Part shown: positions 22,509 through 32,810 of the stretch, in pieces
Position numbering within the stretch: position 1 is the stretch's first letter
Layout: the number at the start of each line of letters is the position of its first letter
Assembly: GCA_019321725.1 (NCBI GenBank)
Contig: CM033108.1
Location: 312,501-376,500, forward strand
Direction: 5' to 3'
DNA length: 64,000 bases
Source of the DNA: Paulownia fortunei
Lineage: Eukaryota; Streptophyta; Magnoliopsida; Lamiales; Paulowniaceae
Program-made: the position numbers and the translations under genes
Notes under the pieces: generated by a model
Database searches by the model: none
Told to the model about the DNA's origin: nothing
The model's input: only the letters and a program-made list of their open reading frames with translations

Positions 22509-25500
22509 GAGATATTGTAACGTAATTGCACGTAGATTGACTGATGATGGTTAATGTCGTGCTGTTGGTTCTTATGTTTTCTACTTATGTTTTCTTTTGT
22601 CCAATATTGGATATTTAATTTAACAGTTTTATGGTTCTTTAGAGTAATTTGCTTGCTTTTATAGAAATTGAGATGTATTTTTATCAAATTTATTGTCAAT
22701 GTTGGATGTTTGGAGTGGATTGGACTGCCTTAGTTGTATAAAGTTAGAGGACAATACTAAAAGAAATTTAACTATTTCCTCTAACTTAATGGGAGAAAGT
22801 TTCTCAATTTTTGTAATCTTGAAACCTTTTCAATGATGGCTAATTTTGAGAAAGTACTCGTATATCAGATGTTTGAGAATGTAACTTAATGCAGCTCAGA
22901 CTGCCAACTAAACAAAAATGTCCTAAAGCTCCTTTTTTTATTTACATTTTTTTTTTTCGTGCTTGTCTTATTGCTTACTTGAGTCATAGCTTTTATGTTA
23001 AGTTGTTCTTAATTTTCAAAGTTTGTGCTGGGCCACTAATCTGAGGCGTGAACAATGCTGGCACCAAATTGCTGTAAATTGTCTTCTAATGATATGTTAT
23101 TGAGTGGACATGGCATGTGATGCCGCTAGCTGTATGACATAGTATCTTACTAGTAGATGACTCATGTGAGAGGTGCATTCCTAGTCCTTTATCCTGAGGT
23201 CTAAGACAGCCTTCAAAAACATGAAAAAATAAGATCTTTATGTTTTTCCATAATCATGTGCCTGTGTAACTAAAGTGAGTTGGTAATTGTTTTGGTTTGG
23301 CATGTAAGATGATATTTGAAGCAAAATGATAGGAAAGTCCATACTGCAAGTATCGGACCGGGACCCCATAAATTTTTAGTTGATTAAAGCACTTCACTTC
23401 TTGTCCTTTGATGACTGGTTGCATAGTAGCAGGTGAAATATGAGAGATCTAGGCATTAAGCTTGATATTTTGTGATCTAGTTAGTTGGCACACTCTAACC
23501 ATATTTAGAATCTTGTCATATCCAGCAAACACTAGATGTTTTTCTTTAATGCCTAGGAAGTCTATTCATTTGGAATCTTGGCTTTTGAAAAATAATCTCA
23601 TGCTACACACAAGTGTAGCATGAATATGTTTACCGTTGTCAAATGGGAAATTGTAAGCGTACCCCTGCATTCCCACATTCAGACTTGACTGTTTTGTTGG
23701 TAGATAACTTCCATGATTGATATTGTCAAGGTGGACTTGTGTTGAATAAAGAAGCATGTTTTGGCTCTATGTATTTTGCCTATGCTTGTTGCTGCACCAC
23801 CTGCTTTGTGCAAATCGATTAATTTTGTCATGAATCTGGTGACATGTGCCATGCTTTTGTGTGGTTCAATAATTTAAATTTTTAGCAGATCTCTATGCTC
23901 TTCTTTGTTGTAAAGGTGGTGCAGCAGATCCATCTGACTCATGTGAGTTTATTATTATTATTTTTCTATTGAGAGCATCAAGTATTAATAATATTGTGTG
24001 TTTACCTGTTTTGGTGATACTGAAGGAGTTTCTGTATCGTCTATCATGTATCATCATTTCTACTTATATTTGCTGAGAATCTCTCTTTTTTACTTTTTCC
24101 TTTTTTCTTTTTGGATATCTTAAGGTAATGACTGGCGAAATGTGGATAAAAAAAGGAAAAATATCAAAACTAAAAGAGATTTGAAAGAAAATGAGAACCA
24201 TCCTTACCTGTAATTTCAATATTCTGTTAACGGAATGCTGCAAGAGACTTCGCTTTATTTGTCTAGTGGTTTCTTTGATGTTACTGGATTAAGATGATTG
24301 TTGAGCAGAGCAGTGGCGGCAGCAGTATTTATCAGTATAAGCAGTAAACTTTATTAATTCAACCCCTGCATGTGTGAGCTGTTTTTTGTTCGTCATTCTT
24401 GTACAGCTGCTTTAGAAATGTGACAGCCCCCAATCGCAACTTCTGCCGAATTTCATGCTGTTGTTTTCGGAATATATTTTAGATTAATAATTGCTTAAGA
24501 TCCCAGCCCGATGGCTCTTTTTGTACTCTTTCGTGTCTAGGAGTATCAAAGATATATGTCTCGAAGTCCTGACAGGTCACCCTCGTCAAGTCATTGTTTT
24601 ATATTAACTCTTTTCTTGTTTTCTAAATAAAATAATATACTACTGTTATGCCATGGGTATGATGTATTTATGATCCCTCGTTTATTGTACTTTTGTCTTT
24701 ACCATCGACAGGACAATGATTGATATATCATCACGGGTAATAGGATGCAACAGTAGTCTTCTGGATTTTCTTTGGCCTGAATTCCTCCCCATGAGCTGCA
24801 ATTTATGCTCCTCCTATTCCTTTGTATGAACCAACCTATAATTCCACGCCACGTGTGAAACCCTTTTTCAAGGCGGTTTAACCTAAAATGGATCGTGTGT
24901 GACAACATGTATGGTTCGCTCTATTCATCTAAATTTTTTACCTTCCAACCCCCACTAGATCACTAAACTCTAGGGTCTAGAGAAGAAAATTCTGGGGTAT
25001 ACAGTGGCTTTAGCATTGTTAAGTGGGCTTAGTTATTATTATCATAAAATAGGGGTTATGGTAGACTCACCTCGACGTCCTTGGCTACACGGACTCGAGA
25101 GTTTGAACCCTAATTGAGTGGCCGAAAGGTATAGGCACACCCCGGTGTGTGCTTGCTTCTGGAACAATTGATTTGAATCTGCTTAGATTTAGGTCTTGGG
25201 CGGTTTTGGGAGAAATTTGTTAGCCACCTCTACCTATGATCTTTTGGTTGTGTCATTTATGACCCCTCCTCTCCTTATGTTTGGAATTTTGGTAAAGATT
25301 CTTATGTTTGGATTTTTGGCAAAGAAAAACTTCTGTGGGTATTATTTGGTCGAACTTATGTATTGCTAACTCCTACATCAATCCAAAAATGAATGTTCAA
25401 TTGTTGTTGTTGTTGTTGTTGTTGTTGGTCAGTTAATTTAACTATTTCTTTCATGCATATTAATAAATGAATTACTTAAAACATTCTTGAAAAAACAACA

Positions 25501-27195
25501 TAACTATATGGTACAAGCTGGAATCCCTTTATTTTTCTCAAACAAAAACTTCCAATCTGCACTACCCTTTTGGTCTTTACACCATTGGGCCCCAGCTTTA
25601 TAATATTAATAGTTGGTTTGTACTAGTTTTGCATTTTTGGATCCAAAAAGTTAATTATTCTCTTTTTATGAAATCCATATGGTAAATGCTCTTGGTTTCA
25701 ATTGTGTACCCCGGCCCTACAGCTTAAATGAACAATTTTTAACCTATCGGCCCACTTGCAACCCAACTCTGTTCAATTAATACAAGATCCATAGGCCCAT
25801 CCTCGATCAAAACAAGTCGTAATACAATGGAGGCTCTAACCATAAATGGCATGTCAATTTGGGCTGCTGAATCTCAAATTTGCCATGGTTGACTTTTGCG
25901 CAGCTCATAAACAGGTGCGTGCATTCAGTTTTCTAAATAACCACAAATAACATATAACAAGCTAAGTTTATTCTTTATATATTAAATCGTGTTTTTCTTA
26001 ACTATTTAATTTTTTCAAACTTAAATTTTTTAGACCTAACCAATTATTATGCATTCTAGAAAGTGAATTACAACTATGGATTGCTGCTAATAAAATGATA
26101 TGAGGAACAATAGAAATGATTGGAACAGGCTGTAAGCATCATTAGTGATGACCAATTGACAAATGTTTGGTTCAACCAACTCCAAAGATCAACGCCACCC
26201 CGCAAATCCTCTCACCCTATAACTGTTATCTTTTCCAACTAATTAAGCTCAAATAATTTAATTTCACCACCCCAATCAGCTTATTATAGGTAGTTGTACG
26301 CGTTCCTGATTTCATGCCCGCCGCAGATTTTGGATTTGCATGTGAGCAGTCGGTGAACTTCCCTAAGTTTGAAGCATATATATATATCCCTATTATACAA
26401 GGCTATGAAATGAATAATCTACAAAATTAATTAGATACATTACATGTAAAGAACTAAGTGCCTTCAGCCTTCAGTCTCAATGTTACATATTAAAGTCTTG
26501 ACATTGAATAAATATTATAAATATTTATCAAAATAGAGTATTATTCATCAAGTATTATATGAATAAATATAATATATATATTAAACGTTTTACTAAATAT
26601 TTTAATTCAAAATGTGTACACAAAATGAAAGTTTTTTCCACATGATAGAGTATTGGCATTCCATGCAAGGAAAGAACTCGTTTAGAGAGCTTAAGTTGAA
26701 GGATCAGATGATTTTGAGCTATTATTATAGATTTTTATTTAGCAAATTATTAAACTTAGTAATCTCTACTATATCGAGTCAATTGAAATCTTATTTCTTA
26801 TTAAAGTAATTTAATATTTTTATTGCTATAAATTCCAAAAACTTTGGCTAATATTTATGTTCCCAAAATGATAAAATACAAAACTAATAAATGTAAAATC
26901 TAGGAAATTGAATTCCCTACAATTTAAATCATAACCAAATTCAATTATCCAATCTAAATTCAACCTTAAGTAAAGAGAATGTGTTAGGGCAACAAAAGGT
27001 GGCATGAAGATAAAGGTGAACAAACACAAGGGCACTTTGTCTAAAAAGTCAAAATATCATATATTTATATTATTATTCAAACTTAAAAAAAAAAATAAAA
27101 AAAAAGAAATGTCAGCTTGCACTCATACTTGATTTCTAAGTTAGCTAATGAACCGAAACTCCCGTATGCACTAATTTATTGGGATTTAATTCTAC
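22509..27195. other. SMT2 3' UTR and long intergenic region
   Basis: The first few hundred bases are probably the SMT2 3' UTR. Beyond that I see no gene. A small 11-bp palindrome (TCATGCTACAC, 4-base loop) lies at 23598-23623. A SINE-like element with a TTG tail lies near 25042-25428. The remainder is AT-rich unique-looking sequence. Open frames are short and without recognisable domains. Confidence 0.45.
25042..25428 (+). mobile_element. Candidate tRNA-derived SINE with (TTG)n tail
   Basis: A box-A-like TGGTAGACTCA (about 25058-25068) is followed about 30-35 bases later by a box-B-like AGTTTGAACCC (about 25092-25102). This is the spacing of a polymerase III promoter derived from a tRNA. The element then runs to a (TTG)n tail of about 8 units ending near 25428. 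Some asterid SINE families, such as the tobacco TS family, are known to end in TTG repeats. I could not identify a convincing target-site duplication, so the left border is approximate. Confidence 0.45.
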
Positions 27196-27203
27196 TATAA
27201 ATA
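27196..27203 (+). promoter_or_regulatory. TATA box of the 125-residue protein gene
   Basis: TATAAATA, 88 bases upstream of the start at 27284. It implies transcription from roughly 27225-27235 and so rules out the longer reading frame that begins at 27179. Confidence 0.6.
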
Positions 27204-27283
27204 CCTCCCATTTCCACAGATCGAACAGCATAAAACCGTACAGAATATCCAGGGAAACTAACGAGAAGCATTTGGAATTGAAG

Positions 27284-27661
27284 ATGGCAGACGACAAGTT
27301 TTGGCAGAGAAGAGAATCCAGACACTTGAGAGCCGGCAGAAATCAGAAGGCTGTCGCGAGCAACATTCTGGAGGCGATTGCGCAGCTCAGCGGCGGACAC
27401 GCGGCTGAGGACGGGCTGCCTCCGACGCGGATGAAGATTGTGGTGAAGAAGGAAGATCTGAAGCAAGTGCTGGAGGCGATTAGAGACGGACGCAGCGCTG
27501 TTCGACGAGCATCGGCGTCGACGCCGGCTGCGACGTCGTTGGAGCAGCGGCTGAATTTGATGCGGAGAAGGCAGATTCTGAGAGCTGCGAACCAAGTGAA
27601 GGGTAGAAACCGGCTGGGTTCATGGAGGCCCGTTCTCCAAAGCATACCAGAAGAACTATAA
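27284..27661 (+). CDS. Plant protein of unknown function, 125 residues
   Basis: A single-exon frame starts MADDKFWQRR and ends SIPEEL. The frame is open upstream to 27179, but a TATA box at 27196 shows that the start at 27284 is the sensible one. The protein is basic and probably soluble, with no signal peptide or membrane helix. The most distinctive segment is MKIVVKKEDLKQVLEAI (about residues 50-66), followed by an Arg/Ala/Ser-rich stretch, EQRLNLMRRRQIL and a C-terminal RLGSWRPVLQSIPE. Similar short intronless plant proteins share the (K)IVVKKEDLKQ(V/M)L core and a C-terminal W-x-P-x-L motif. I know of no assigned biochemical function for them. The coding GC content is much higher than the flanks, which supports a real gene. 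Confidence 0.82.
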   Translation: MADDKFWQRRESRHLRAGRNQKAVASNILEAIAQLSGGHAAEDGLPPTRMKIVVKKEDLKQVLEAIRDGRSAVRRASASTPAATSLEQRLNLMRRRQILRAANQVKGRNRLGSWRPVLQSIPEEL

Positions 27662-29214
27662 CTTAGAACTCAAACATCAAATAAAATTCATTTAACTAAT
27701 TTTTTATCATCAATGTCTTCTGTTTTTGTCATTCTTCTGTTAAGTTGTTTTAGTGTTGGATCACTTTAGTTTCCTTGATGACATGTCTGTGAATGTAAGA
27801 GAAATACCTGGTATATTTGACATCTAAGGTATTTCACTTTAATCATTCTTTTAATTTGATTCTCATTGTATCAATGTTGGTTGAAGTTTTGTTTGATCCA
27901 TATTTTCTTGGGGTTGTCTTTTAAATGCGTATAGAAGTTTTTACACATTTTCTTCGACATCATTAGTAAAGTTTGAAAGACCCTAATCTTGAAAAGGAAT
28001 AAATGAAAAAAAAAAAAAAAAAATAGCATGTCGTATTAAAATTTTGAAGATATTTCATTCTTATCAAATAGGCGCAAAACTTTGTTTAAATTGAACGGAA
28101 GAAAATAAATTCGAGTCCAACGTATAAATGGATATGGGCGTTGTGGCTTCAATTATTTGTCAAAGAAAAAGCAACTAATATTTCTATTCTTAATTTAAAT
28201 AATTTCCCACTTTAATTAGATGTTAAAATAGATTAATGTCTAATACGAAAAGGACTTCTTCGGTTCTTCCCATGAGTGGATTCAATGTTTTTTAATGAAT
28301 CCTTCTCTATTATGGAATGGAATGCGTCTGTAATAGAAGCAGAATGTTGATAGAAAGTCTTTTTCCAAAATTAAAAGAACGACGACTAATTTTAAATTAA
28401 TTCTTCAAAATTTGATTTTAAGAACATTTGTTTAATTTTTAGTTTTTACGCCAAGAACCATATTTCATATAATTAAATTAAATCAAAACCTTCCAAATGG
28501 TTTAAGAGATATGTACGTATCAAGTGAATATTTTACACACATCTATATGTATGTATGGATAACTTTATGTAAATATATAATATAATATAAATTCAATGTA
28601 CACCAACAGACATTTAGACATCTAAACATTATTTTCTTCTCCTCAAACACTCTCTTTAGACTCCCCAATAGTAGAAAAGCAATACCATAACTATGAACTC
28701 ACTATTTAATTTCTTAAATTGGCTAAGTAAACTACAATCAAGCTAAACGGCCATCTAATCACACTTACAATCTCAAAAATTGGGGCCAAATTATTTCAAA
28801 ATTGCAATACAGAAATACCATATCATAGTGTGATTTTATACAATAAAGCTAAACAGGCCCTATAGACTGTAATGTTTATTTAAATTGGACCAAAATCATA
28901 CCGAGCAAAAATAGCCAGACCATTAGGTTAGCTCCTAAATCCAAAAATCATGAAAACGGGCTAACTATCCCAACAAAGGAAATTGAGCTGGGCCATTAAA
29001 CATAACTATTCTAGTGTGGTTTGAGACTGTGTTAAAAAAAATATATATATAAATAAACGATGAAGAAATCCAGGAATGCTAAATAACTGAATTAAGGGCC
29101 AGTCCCCGAGAATTCCAAGAAAACTTGTTTGAACGTAACCAAGTTTCCAACACCATATGGAACCTGTTATTTCACTGTATCAAATATTTCCAGCAAAAGC
29201 CCAAGCTTTAACTT
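27662..29214. other. 3' UTR and AT-rich spacer
   Basis: The sequence after the 125-residue gene is T-rich and likely its 3' UTR. A 19-base A-run sits near 28005-28023. Nothing else in this stretch could be supported as a feature. Confidence 0.45.
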
Positions 29215-29930
29215 CAAGAATTGTGGGAAGCCATGATCCTAGTGTCAAACGCCACGCAACATCTGTAAATAGAAGACAGCGAGAAGAGTTAAAGAATCAG
29301 TAGAGCGAACGTAGTATCTCAACCACTGGAAAACTAATATCTTTTTTGCACTCAGGTTGTTTGGAAAATGCACTCCTAATGTTTGAGAAAATGAATAAAT
29401 CAGGTACCTGCCTTTGGAATGTGATACAAGGGCACTGACTGATTCTGAGTTCTTCCAAGAAGCTGTTGAATGTTATTACTGGATTCAGTTTGAAGGGATT
29501 GATGGGGATAAATATACTCTTTTTTGTCATCAAAGCGTGGGCTGGGGTTTTTTGTTTGAAGGAAGGGCGAAATATTCGCTCCATGGATATTAAGATTGGG
29601 CTTGACGTGGATATTTATATCATGTAATGGACTTATTGTAATGTATGCGAAGGTTGGGTGAGGATTGGAAGAAATTTTTTTGGTAATGATTGTTGCGGAC
29701 TTGGCTTCTTGGAATTTGATGATCAGTGGGTATGTTTCAGCTGTGGGATGGTTGGAGCTCCTTGGTGCGTTTTTGGAAGAGGCAGGAATTTGGAGTGGAA
29801 CCGGACTGGTTCAGTTTTATCAGTGCTTTGGGTGCTTCTGCTTTTGAGCTCTTGAGCCATTTCTTTCATGTCCCACAGTGTGAGATTGGCTATCTGTTTT
29901 GGGTTAATTGCCACATCTGTTGGGGAACCT
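29215..29930 (+). pseudogene. Pentatricopeptide repeat (PPR) protein gene, broken
   Basis: The plus strand reads as PPR repeats only by switching frames. From about 29354 one frame gives GCLENALLMFEKMNKSGTCL, then a stop where an intact gene would continue (WNVIQGH, then TGA). A second frame gives FFQEAVECYYWIQFEGIDGD. Later pieces read as EGR plus the remains of an I-K-x-G-L-D segment, YAKVG, then DLASWNLMISGYVSA and, in a third frame, VEPDWFSFISALGAS. These are the hallmark phrases of PLS-class plant PPR proteins, which normally bind organelle RNA. Several frameshifts and in-frame stops make it non-functional. The start near 29215 is approximate and rests on an open frame (VKRHATSVNRR) continuous with the first repeat. 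Beyond about 29930 no PPR repeats could be followed. Confidence 0.8.
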
Positions 29931-32381
29931 GAGTAGTGGAAAGAATTTCAGAATTTGTGAAGATTTCTGTAGTGCTAAAAAGATCTCAAATATTGGGAAC
30001 AGAGAAATTTTTGTAGGAGATTCAGAAGTATATCACCATTTCAAGGATTGGCATTGTTCATTTGGAGATTACAGATGACTGTTATTATTTGAAGCAGAAG
30101 GTTACTTGTTAATCATCTTATAAGCTAAATATTCCTGGACAACATACGTAATCTCCTCAAACGAGTAGCAATGATCACTGCAAAGATGCAGAAGTATTAT
30201 TGCGCCAGTATAGCCAAATTGATTATGCAAAGTTCATCTTGTGCTTACTGCTTGACTAGCATGGAGAGCAACAGAAAATAGTAACCACTTGGGCGGAAAC
30301 TAAGCGGTCAGCCTGTTAATTTTATTGCCTAAAATTTGTCTTAAATCTGCAGCAGTGAGCTTCAACTGGAAAGGAAGAAAATATGTTGCAATGAGCTGGA
30401 TCTTGCTAAAAGTAAGAGATAGCGTGCACGGGATCAATTCTTGATTAAGATTTAAGATCCAATTATTAACCAAGAAAAGGATGAATAGCACTAGTCATGG
30501 TGAGCTGTATCTTGTTATTAGCAAGGAATATTGACTATTAAAGGTATAATTCTTCAAATTTTGACAGGGCCGAGTTAGGTTGAACATCTGCCTTAGCCGT
30601 TCTGGTGGTAGCTTGAGAAATTGCCTTATTAAACATGGGGAAGCTGCCACCATGAAGAGGGATGATGGCAGGCAACTGGGAGTCCAGAAATGGAAACACC
30701 AGGTAATGCAATATTGATAGAATTTAGGACAGGTATTGGCTCATAGTTTAAGAGAAGCTACCCTCGATGGTGAACATTACCAGGTGTGCGTTTCATTACA
30801 CATTTTATACAGATCTCTCTTTATATATATATATATATATATATGATTGTGTGTAAGGGTACAGTGAGATATATGCAAATCATCTAATATAATATGTACA
30901 AAACTTTATCTCGTTAGAAATCAGACTGGGCATTTGAAAATGAATAATTACTATTAATGAACATGAAAGCTGTAAGTTAAGATTATGTGAGGGGCCAGAC
31001 TAAAAAGAGTGGTTTTGTCACATGGAAGTTCTGGCTTAAAATGCACTCATTTACCGAGTTTCGGAACTATTAATATCCATCACATTGTAATCTGTGACAG
31101 TGAGATGATAAGGCCACGTTTGATGTAGGAAAATGTCCAGTGTCATTCTAGGTGTCATTCTACGCAAATAGGATTCCACCTAAAACAATCTCTTCTTGGA
31201 ATCTTTTTGGTTAAAATTATAATCCCATCAAATAAAGAGTACGAATATTATTGTCTTATACCAAACATGCCGTAATTTCATTCTTCTTCATTGAAGAGTT
31301 ATTAACAACTGTCGATGGTGTTATGCCTGAAAAAAAAAGAAAAATAACATAGGAATAAGAGATCCATGCTTTATAGGGATAGTCGATCCATATATTAATG
31401 TAAATCATCCTAGAGTTGGCGCGATATAACTCACATATTTTTTTTCGTGATTAAATTGTTTGATGTGAAACATAGTATATAGAGATTAGAACAAATTAAT
31501 AATCCGTGGGGACAAAATTTAAGAAGGATGGTTGTCAATAACCCTCAACTCAAATGCTTATCATCACTAGCCATCAACAAGAATTCGCCTACGTATTAAT
31601 GCATTTCCTACATGAATTGAATAATAGCATAGTAATTTTCTAATTAAATTAATATTAGGTACTTATAATGTGCCACGTACGTTTATTTTTTTAACATCAT
31701 ATTCAAACTTCTTGTACGAAATCACTGAACATCTAAGTCCGCAATTAAGGCATGAAATTATCACAGACAAGTGCCAAGTTGCAAACATTAGGTACGTAAA
31801 AGGGGATTAATGAAAAATAAATTTACTAACCAAAGCATTATTAAAAAAAGCCGATGAGATTTTGTGAAAAGTAAGTTGATCAATATTTTATTTTTTTCTT
31901 GGGGGGCGGGATGCTTGTAATCACTTGAATGAATCACGCAAATTAGTGTACAAGAAACCTATTTCTATAAATATAATCTTTATTATGAATTTCAATAATT
32001 GCAGCACAATTAAGAATTTATATTAGTTTATAATACCCATAATTTATGTTAATTCTACGTTTGACCACATTAAAATAATAAATTGCCGAAAAAATCTTCA
32101 AGAAATAAAGAAAAAAAAATAAAAAGCCTAAGGAATTCTACAGAAATAAATTTTCTTTTCTTTAGCAAGTCATTAACGATAATGTGATTCAAACAAATAA
32201 ATCTTTCTCAATAATCATGAATTAAAACAAAAATCAGACAAAAATCCTAAGAATGAAAAAGTTTGTATAGTATATGTACAGAAAATAAAAACCCCAAAAA
32301 AAAATTAAAAAAAAATCCTGTCCACCAGTCAAAACAGAGCTTCAAAAGAAGCAGTCTTCGTTTGTTTATACCCTCTCTTAG
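29931..32381. other. Intergenic stretch with a Tourist-like MITE
   Basis: Sequence after the PPR remnant shows no clear coding signal. A TA run lies at 30823-30844. A small PIF/Harbinger-like element is at 31109-31275. The rest is AT-rich, and the end probably contains the 3' UTR of the minus-strand gene at 32382-32810. Confidence 0.4.
31109..31275. mobile_element. Candidate Tourist-like (PIF/Harbinger) MITE
   Basis: TAA at 31109-31111 and TAA at 31273-31275 flank a segment of about 161 bases. It begins GGCCACGTTTGAT and ends ACCAAACATGCCG. The ends are imperfect inverted repeats of the GGCATGTTTGGT type. A 3-bp TAA/TTA duplication with such termini is typical of Tourist-like elements. The ends are short and imperfect, so the call is moderate. 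Confidence 0.45.
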
Positions 32382-32810
32382 TCAACTTTTTATCATCAAT
32401 CGTTCACTCCCTTGCTCGGGGAACCAGCCCTCGAACACCACCAAGACGACGTCGTTGAAGCATCCGAACAGCCCGCAGCACTTCTCCAGGAACCTGCTCC
32501 ACCACCGGTCGTCTTCGTCCCGCTCCGCCGCCATCGGCTGTAGGTACGCCCACGCCGCGTGCTGCACTAAAGGATCCTTGATCGGAATCTCCCGCCAGCT
32601 GTCTCTCCGGCTGCTCGTCGGAGACGCCGTCGACGGAGGTGACCCCGGAAGCAAGTCCTTCAAGCTGGTGTAGCTGATGTTCTGGAAAGCAATCATCTCT
32701 ATATCGTCGTGGTGATTAGCGCCGTGGTTAAGGTTGCTAATGCCGTTTGGTAATGGAAAGGTGTGAGGCTTTAAGGCCAAATTATGAGGATTAATTATGG
32801 AGTTCTCCAT
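32382..32810 (-). CDS. Plant protein of unknown function, 142 residues
   Basis: A single-exon frame on the minus strand, starting MENSIINPHN and ending GSERLMIKS. Conserved-looking blocks are AFQNISYTSLKDLLPGSPP (about residues 41-59), SWREIPIKDPLVQHAAWAYLQ (about 71-91) and a cysteine-bearing C-terminal part, EKCCGLFGCFNDVVLVVFEG. I recognise this SYTSLKDLLP / VQHAAWAYLQP architecture as a plant-specific family of short uncharacterised proteins, but I cannot assign a function. There is no signal peptide. The coding sequence is GC-rich compared with its flanks. A G-rich tract on the opposite strand at 32967-33003 lies in the probable promoter. A tiny upstream frame (32881-32858, minus) may lie in the leader. 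The longer frame at 32858-33106 upstream is proline-rich by composition only and is not called. Confidence 0.82.
   Translation of the reverse strand: MENSIINPHNLALKPHTFPLPNGISNLNHGANHHDDIEMIAFQNISYTSLKDLLPGSPPSTASPTSSRRDSWREIPIKDPLVQHAAWAYLQPMAAERDEDDRWWSRFLEKCCGLFGCFNDVVLVVFEGWFPEQGSERLMIKS

Noticed and set aside
25092..25102. A tRNA gene around the box-B-like motif
   Set aside because: No cloverleaf with acceptor and anticodon stems can be drawn; a SINE origin fits better.
27179..27283. Longer N-terminus for the 125-residue protein
   Set aside because: The extension starts upstream of the TATA box at 27196, so it would not be in the transcript.
30541..30720. Possible C-terminal (E-domain) continuation of the PPR pseudogene
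   Set aside because: Only vague similarity could be read, with stops in every frame, and about 600 unreadable bases separate it from the last PPR phrase.
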